Origin: Climacium dendroides
Lineage: Eukaryota > Streptophyta > Bryopsida > Hypnales > Climaciaceae
Length of the DNA stretch: 64,000 nt
NCBI GenBank assembly: GCA_950106755.1
Contig: OX467092.1
Span: forward strand, 1,302,001-1,366,000
Direction of reading: 5' to 3'
A program made the translations under genes and the position numbers. This document shows, in pieces, positions 58,385 through 64,000 of the stretch (positions within the stretch are counted from its first letter, which is position 1; the number at the start of each line of letters is the position of its first letter). The notes below the pieces were generated by a model, which was not told the origin of the DNA, did no database searches, and was given only the letters and a program-made list of their open reading frames with translations.

Positions 58385-58790
58385 TGGACCGTGAGGATTG
58401 GTGGAGTCGCTGAACATGGCTGTGGGCACAAACCAGTTGAAGTGCTTCTTCAAGTGCAACCGGTTGGCCCTAAACCAAATGCTATTCCTTATGCAATTTT
58501 TTTGAATGCATGTGCACATCTTGGGGCCTTGTAGAGCTGAAAGTAGAGCTGAAAGGAGGACTTCAGTCACATTTGTGTGAGGGATGCACTTGTTCACATA
58601 TATTGGAAGTGTGGCATCTTTTTTGATGCATGACTATTTTCTGAGAGGCTGCTGGTTTTGTCAATCAGACTTGTGACTTGTGATTTATGGGGTGCAGTGT
58701 AATCACTTGGAATGTGATGATTGGTGGATTTGCAGAACATGGTTGTAGGAGTGAAGGAGCTGATCACTTCTCCAATTGGTTTGGGGTGAC
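58385..58790 (+). pseudogene. Captured, decayed pentatricopeptide-repeat (PPR) gene fragment
   Basis: 58385-58531 reads WTVRIGGVAEHGCGHKPVEV, then LLQVQPVGPKPNAIPYAIFL and NACAHLGAL, a PLS-type PPR repeat end. About 58585-58630 gives ALVHIYWKCGIFFDA (the NALVDMYAKCG motif, altered). About 58695-58760 gives VITWNVMIGGFAEHGC. These follow the order of successive plant PPR repeats, broken by stops and frame changes. No start or targeting sequence is attached, so this is a fragment inside the transposon. Confidence 0.82.
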
Positions 58791-58897
58791 TATGAGTCTC
58801 ATGTACAAGTAGACATTTGTGTCATAGACTCTAAATTTTTTTTCACATGTGTTGGATGGCTTAGAACTGCAGCTTGTTGCCGTAGTTCTTGTAAATG

Positions 58898-59017
58898 ATT
58901 TGTAATGTTTGTGTTTTTTAACACCTTTAGTACATTAAACTCTTTCATTACTTTTTCATTTGTAATGTTTGTGTTTTTTAACACATTTTGTACATTAAAC
59001 TCTTTCATTACTTTGTC
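58898..59017. repeat. Two tandem 60-bp units
   Basis: 58898-58957 and 58958-59017 both start atttgtaatgtttgtgtttt and differ at only a few bases. A third partial start follows at 59018. Confidence 0.9.
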
Positions 59018-59560
59018 ATTTGTAATGTCTTGCTTTTATTTAGCATTTGTGCATGTATTTGTCTTCAAGTATGCATTCTAATGTAAACACATCCATTTTT
59101 TGCCTTAAAGTTGAATCTTGTGGGTGTATAGGGCATATCTTGTCACTTTAATTCTCATTACTTGTTAAATTAGTTTTGTTCTTTATAAAGAAAATAGCCT
59201 CCAATAAATTCAGCCTATGTACGTATTATAAGTAAAGATAGGCATGATAATATGGGCTCTAGGGGGGTTTATAAGTAATTATAGGGGCCTGAAAATTCAA
59301 AAAAATAAATAAATATCCCCCCTAAAAATACCCCAGCGCCGCACGTGGTACCCAGAAAATACGAAGAGTGTCCTCCCCGGGATTCTATTCCATAGGGTAC
59401 CTTTGTTCTCTTTATTTACCTTAACCCTTAAACAATGCTGAGGCCCCACAGCGGCTAATGGATAATTTCATTGTTCATGCTAGAAACAAAGAATACATGT
59501 ATTGGCATAATAATTCAAACATTTTGGTAATTACCTTGGTTAGGGGGGTCGTGTCCTTTA

Positions 59561-59762
59561 ACCCTTAAAGGATGACAAGGTGACTTTGGAAATCATTAGT
59601 TTTTATGACCGTGTGAAACACTGGCTTAAAAAATTGTAGAAGCACTCATTGCAAGACAAACTACTATGGAAGGCCTCCCCTTTTTCTTGCAAAATTCTGA
59701 GGATGAATAGTTGCACTTCTATCCTACATAGAGAGATCTTTTGTCATCCATTGAACACAAAA
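59561..59762 (+). repeat. ~200-bp dispersed repeat, copy 2
   Basis: Partner of 22336-22535 in the same orientation. Immediately followed by the left terminus of the Harbinger-like pair. Confidence 0.75.
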
Positions 59763-59877
59763 CGTCCACCTCAATGTTTATTAAGGGTTAAAGGCCTCCT
59801 TACATGTATTGGTCATCGGGGGAATTGCACAGCAAGTGCTACAGGAAAAAATAAGCATTGCATTTTTCATGTGGACG

Positions 59878-60068
59878 CACTACAAGAGAAAGTGTCCTAA
59901 TTGACAGAAAATTGACAAAAAATTGACAAGTTTTTGTCACTTTGGACAAAAAAGTGTCCGAATTGACAGAAAATTGTCCAAATTGACAAAAACTTGTCAA
60001 TTTTTTGTCAATTAGGACTAGCTGATTTAGGCCAGTTTCTATCAATTTGGACACTTTCTCTTGTAGTG
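59878..60068. mobile_element. 191-bp mini-CACTA element
   Basis: Starts CACTACAAGAGAAAGTGTCC and ends with its exact reverse complement; the pairing extends to about 28 bp with two mismatches. Both flanks are acg (59875-59877, 60069-60071), a perfect 3-bp target duplication. The body is made of AATTGACA and GTCCAAATTGACA-like repeats on both strands. Too short to code; mobilised in trans if at all. Confidence 0.94.
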
Positions 60069-60083
60069 ACGTGGTGGGGGCAC

Positions 60084-60590
60084 GGGGGGGACACTCCCCG
60101 TGTTTTAGAAACCTACGTGCGGCGGAAAATATAATACATGTAATACATCCTAAAATTTAATTTTTTTTTTCCAAAAAGAAATTATGAATAGATTGTGCTA
60201 CTTTAAAAGTTTATGTTTTGAATTATTGATACTTTTTTATGCTAATAGTAATTAGTTGTAAATTTTTAAAGAAAAAAGATACACTGTAAAGTTGAAAATA
60301 ACTTTCACACCCCTATATTATATAAGAAAAAAAAATTGAAAAATGAAAAAAAAATTCTATAGAATAGCTTTCTATTGAAAGTTTATTTTGGTTGAATATT
60401 GATGTAATAGTCATCGTCATGTGATCTCTATAAATATTTTAGTTGAAAACCATGTCATTTTAGTTCATTTTTCAACCTTTTCTAGACAACATATTAGGAT
60501 GAAATTATAGTTTATTCCAAAGTAAATAGAAGGTCAAAAAATCACTTCACCGTACGTGGGTACCCCAAATGTAATGAGAGTGTCCTCCCC
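60084..60590. mobile_element. Second GGGGAGGACACTC-family element (507 bp)
   Basis: Left GGGGGGGACACTCCCCG and right GAGTGTCCTCCCC, with the same inner TGCGGCG and ACGTGGGTACCC motifs as the 3.2-kb element at 56196. It has only AT-rich filler inside. Target duplication is not clean (gtggtggggg versus gtgggtgggg). It is a deletion-type relative of the larger element. Confidence 0.75.
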
Positions 60591-60839
60591 GTGGGTGGGG
60601 GAGGAAAACAATAAAAAAATTTCACACATATTAGATTCACTAATCTCCACCAATGAGGTTGCTCCACTGGTATTGGTGAAACTTCAGCTCCTCCTTTCCC
60701 GCTTGCCCACCTTTCCTGGTAAGACAATCGGTGGAGTTGCTTTTGTCTTCTTGCTTGAACTAGCTGTATACTTGCCTACCAGGTGAGAGAGAGCATGTAA
60801 GGAGGCCCTTACGGGTTACTATGGGATGTATGAAGCTAC

Positions 60840-63800
60840 TACAACGCTACTATTTTATCTTGCGTAGTACCTTAGTTTGTTTGTTTTTCCTTGCCATGTG
60901 AGTCATGATTGAGTACCCAAGAAGTGATTCGTGAAACAAGGTCCCAATACACTGAACAACGATTAAGAGAATCATTGCATGGTCGTTCATCTCGCAGGAG
61001 CCGGAGCAGCAGCCCAATGGGATGAGGACACGTGCCACACCGCAATCATCACACCTGCCTACAAAAAGCGAGCGGAAATAGGGGATAAGGACAACATAAA
61101 AATATGAGCCCCCGAAATAGGGGAGAGAGTTTCTTCGCAGCCTCCCGAGAGAGTCCGTTGTCTCTCTAACGATGATGCTTCCCGTTGTTGAAATTCCTCA
61201 CGCTGCCCTTCTCAAGTCACCCTTTTCTGTCAAACGTCACTCGACCTTTCGCAAAGGGAACTCACCACGAACTCACAGGGAATGCGTTGTGGAGCTAGGG
61301 TAAACGTGGAGATGCAAGTTCTCCGACACCTACCAGGCGCAGCGTACACTGGACGCGCTTTCCATTCAAACACCGACGTGCCATAGCTAGCTAGCACACG
61401 TTCACATATGGAGGCGTTGAAAGGCGTCTGATGGCAGCAGTCGCGTTCGACGGTGCAACTTCGACTGCGTTACTGCTCCTATAAAGCGGATTCGCTTTCT
61501 CTCTCTGTTTATCAATTCGTCCCTTGCATTAGATGTTTGCTTACCAACCGCTCTCGATTGATCACTGCGCGCTTCTTTATTGCACCCGACACCGAATAGC
61601 TGCCTTATCGCTTTCACTAGTATTTCTGTCTCCTGCAGCACATTGTGCTCTCACGTCGTTTGAACTGTTTAGTTGAGTGAAGTCCTCTTAATTAGGGGAA
61701 TTCCTGTGAATTCTGTGGACCATTTTTCTGTCACTAGAAGGCGGACAATCAGGTTTGGTTGTTCAAAAATATCAAAGCGTGAAGGCTTGCGGCATTCTGC
61801 GGATCGACTTGAGGCGCTTGGAGAATTTCGCAAGAATGTTGATGGTGAAGGGCATGCAGTCTTTCTCCTCCGTCCTGACGCTTTTCTGTCTTTGCTTGTC
61901 GATGGATATGCAAGCGGTGAACGCGGTTTGGAGGAGTTTGGCGGGAATATTTGAACGACCTGCTCGGGAGACTCTAGCATTCAATTAGTAGCGAAATCGC
62001 ATGAGGCAAATACTCAAAACTTCAATTATGTAGTTAATTAACTTCTGATATAGAGTTGCCGAAATTCATCTGCTTGCTGCAGAAGAATTTACGTTGTACA
62101 TAAATTTTGCCATGATATGCAGGAGCTGCGCTAACGGTCTTCTCTGATGCTGAGTGACTCAGCTGGAAAGATCGAATGCGAGCCTTGACTTCCTAGTTGC
62201 TGATATGTTGATTCACTTCTTCACAATGCACTTGTGCATTTCGTGTCTGCAAATTGTCATCATTGGATGTCTCTACTCATTTTGTCCGTTATCCTTCTGC
62301 GACTCGGAATGCATGCTTAATAATTTTTAGTCTCTAAGTCATGATTCATTCTTGTATTGCCTGGAATTTAAATTTAAGTTTCCGACGAAGACTTGCATTT
62401 GTCTAAGCTGAGACGCTTTCAAAATCTAGCAGTGCAATAATAGCTGTACCAATGGTACTTCAGGATTGAAATTCTTGATCATAATGCATGATCTGTGTGT
62501 GACCAGTCCAATGGACCCGTCTTATTTGCTTTCTTTAATTCCAATGTCCTCTGCTGGAACAGGCTTTCACTAGCTGTCTCCTTTCAAAAAAGGCTCGCGA
62601 TGACGTTGTGTTCTTTTTTGGAAGCTGTTCCTCAAGAAACTAGCTCAACCATCAATGTAACCTCTACACAACGCTCTCCTCTGTTTTAAGAGGAATACTT
62701 TGCCAATGCAGTGATTCCTAAGAATGGTTAAAAAGTGACCGGAAGCCAGGTAAACATTTTCTTGTTTTGATGCTGGAGGATGACCTTCGATTCTGATTAA
62801 AACTACAAAGAACAAGTTGACAATGGATTAACGTTCACTTGAAAATTCGTCACCGTCTTCCTCCCATATCACTTTCCAACCTACGAGCATCAAAGAATAT
62901 GCTCGAATTTCGTGAGGTTTAGTACCGAATTCCTCGGCTTGGTGAGTTAAATTCACTCTCTACTACAGTTTTGCACATTATGAGCTAGGTACTATTTGTA
63001 ACTTGCGGTTAGTGTGTGAAGCGCGTCACTCACGACGGTAGGGTTTACGAATTATCCTGCTCTGAATTGGAATCCATTTCTTCACCATCCTAAGGACATG
63101 ATTCTAATACAGTTGAACTGCACTGGCACTTGCGACGTGCAGATTTCCAGAGTCAAAGACAGTGTTCCGGAAATTTGAAAGAAACCGTCACTTGGATCTG
63201 AAACGGTCTCAATGGTGACGCAATTACTGGAGCGGCAAGTGGCAAGTGGCAAGACAGCATAGAAGACAAAACTACGTGCTTGAGAAGAAGGCATGGATAA
63301 TAATGGTCTATCACAAGGTACGAATGAGCCTGTTGGGTCCCGTTGCAATTGCATGGACCACACTTCAAGATCACATCAGCAGCCATCGTAAGGTTGCCCC
63401 CTGTGAAACAATGATTAGTTCCGCTGCTAAATTACAGAGGAGAAGCAATAATCTCACTTGACAACCTGAAAACAAAGTTGGGTTGTTGGAATGTGTGTTC
63501 TCGTTTTCTTACAGTTTTTCGATTTCGATTTCGGTTCTGTTTTTAACTCTCTAACTTCACTGCAGACACTCCAATGGATGCCATTCCATATGAGGCAGAA
63601 GTGCAGATGTTCATCCTTGGACTTTGGTGCCTAAAACGGGAGGTTTTTCAAAATGCTTTTTTTTTGGTAAGGTAGGAAGTCCGTAAATCGCCCATTTAAG
63701 CCTACCTTCCTCATCAATGATAGTAGTAGATATATTTCAAGGAGCATGTCACTCACTCCTAGATAGAGGACACATTTAGTACCTAGTTGATTTAAGGACC

Positions 63801-64000
63801 TCCTACCTTAGATGATTGACATTGTACCAAAAAGGATGATTTCCACGGTGACTAGAACGTTCTTACAAGATTAATAAGTCTGCAAGTGCTTACACAAACA
63901 TTTAGAAGTGTTAATCCCTAAACGTCAGAGTCTTCTCTAGAATTGACGATTTGAAGAAAATCATCGTAAAGTACTCTTTGGAAGTATATTTTGGAATCGA
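60840..64000. other. Unassigned right end of the window
   Basis: More GC-rich than the AT deserts, and probably the 5' region or introns of a gene continuing rightward. Possible exons: 61172-61299, and an open stretch at 61673-61954 (LEALGEFRKNVDGEGHAVFL...). No conserved domain was recognised and no splice chain could be defended. 63230-63252 has a small tandem (ggcaagtggcaagtggcaag). Confidence 0.35.
61172..61299 (+). CDS. Candidate first exon, transit-peptide-like
   Basis: Reads MMLPVVEIPHAALLKSPFSV and KRHSTFRKGNSPRTHRECVV: no acidic residues except one early Glu, many Ser/Thr/Arg/Lys, as in plastid or mitochondrial presequences. It ends at a GG|GTAAAC donor whose bases also create an in-frame TAA. 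The partner exon is not identified. It could equally be a short 5' leader frame. Confidence 0.25.

Larger units (their letters stand above)
56196..59381. mobile_element. Mutator-like (Pack-MULE-type) element with GGGGAGGACACTC ends
   Basis: The left end GGGGAGGACACTCCCCG and the right end ...GAGTGTCCTCCCC are inverted copies. The similarity to a second element (60084-60590) extends about 50 bp inward at both ends and includes a TGCGGCG motif. Flanks are attctattcta (56185-56195) and attctattcca (59382-59392), an 11-bp duplication with one change, though three extra bases (ggg) precede the right copy. Long target duplications of 9-11 bp point to Mutator. No transposase is visible. The interior is GC-rich, carries tandem repeats, a 192-codon frame and a decayed PPR fragment. 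Confidence 0.72.
59791..60808. mobile_element. Harbinger-like terminal inverted pair enclosing other elements
   Basis: Left AAGGCCTCCTTACATG, preceded by TTA; right GCATGTAAGGAGGCCC, followed by TTA. The termini belong to the same family as the MITEs at 20.5 and 20.8 kb (shared TTACATG(C) core). The interior holds a mini-CACTA and a GGGGAGGACACTC element as later insertions. Without them the host would be about 320 bp. Confidence 0.6.

Overview
The window is nuclear DNA of a land plant. The genes are split by GT-AG introns and encode plant-type proteins: a GT37 fucosyltransferase, a LisH/CTLH (GID8-type) protein, an LEA protein, and an organellar-type FAD oxidoreductase. They sit in AT-rich DNA full of Ty1/copia, CACTA, PIF/Harbinger and Mutator-like debris. 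Compact genes in AT-rich surroundings, an intronless GT37 gene, and two rare gene types (a Uma2-like nuclease relic and a zinc-finger/2OG-oxygenase relic) make me favour a bryophyte, probably a moss. That taxonomic call is inference; nothing in the sequence proves it.

Layout. 0.6-3.0 kb: the 3' two thirds of a COG2509-type FAD oxidoreductase gene, running in from the left edge. 5.1-6.8 kb: a small plant gene of unknown function with a telo-box in its first intron. 9.05-9.72 kb: a broken Uma2/PD-(D/E)XK-like gene abutting a truncated LTR. 9.74-17.36 kb: a degenerate minus-strand Ty1/copia element, split by a 2.7-kb non-autonomous CACTA transposon that carries an array of 38-bp hairpin repeats. 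18.8-19.6 kb: a PIF/Harbinger transposase relic, followed by Harbinger-like MITEs. 24.2-25.9 kb: an intronless fucosyltransferase. 29.6-32.4 kb: the GID8-like gene in six exons. 34.4-35.7 kb: a three-exon LEA gene encoding a signal peptide and a C-terminal HEEL. 36-48 kb: AT-rich DNA with tandem, inverted and dispersed repeats. 48.45-50.33 kb: a five-exon zinc-finger/2OG-Fe(II) oxygenase gene with two in-frame TGA codons. 56.2-59.4 kb: a Mutator-like element with GGGGAGGACACTC ends that has captured a PPR fragment and carries a 192-residue reading frame. 59.8-60.8 kb: a nest of three element families. 61-64 kb: unassigned DNA with one weak first-exon candidate.

The intact genes look like independent housekeeping or stress genes. 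They are a probable plastid oxidoreductase, a CTLH ubiquitin-ligase subunit, a Golgi glycosyltransferase and a secretory-pathway desiccation protein. They do not form a pathway. The most unusual material is in the transposon nests and the two relic genes of rare type.
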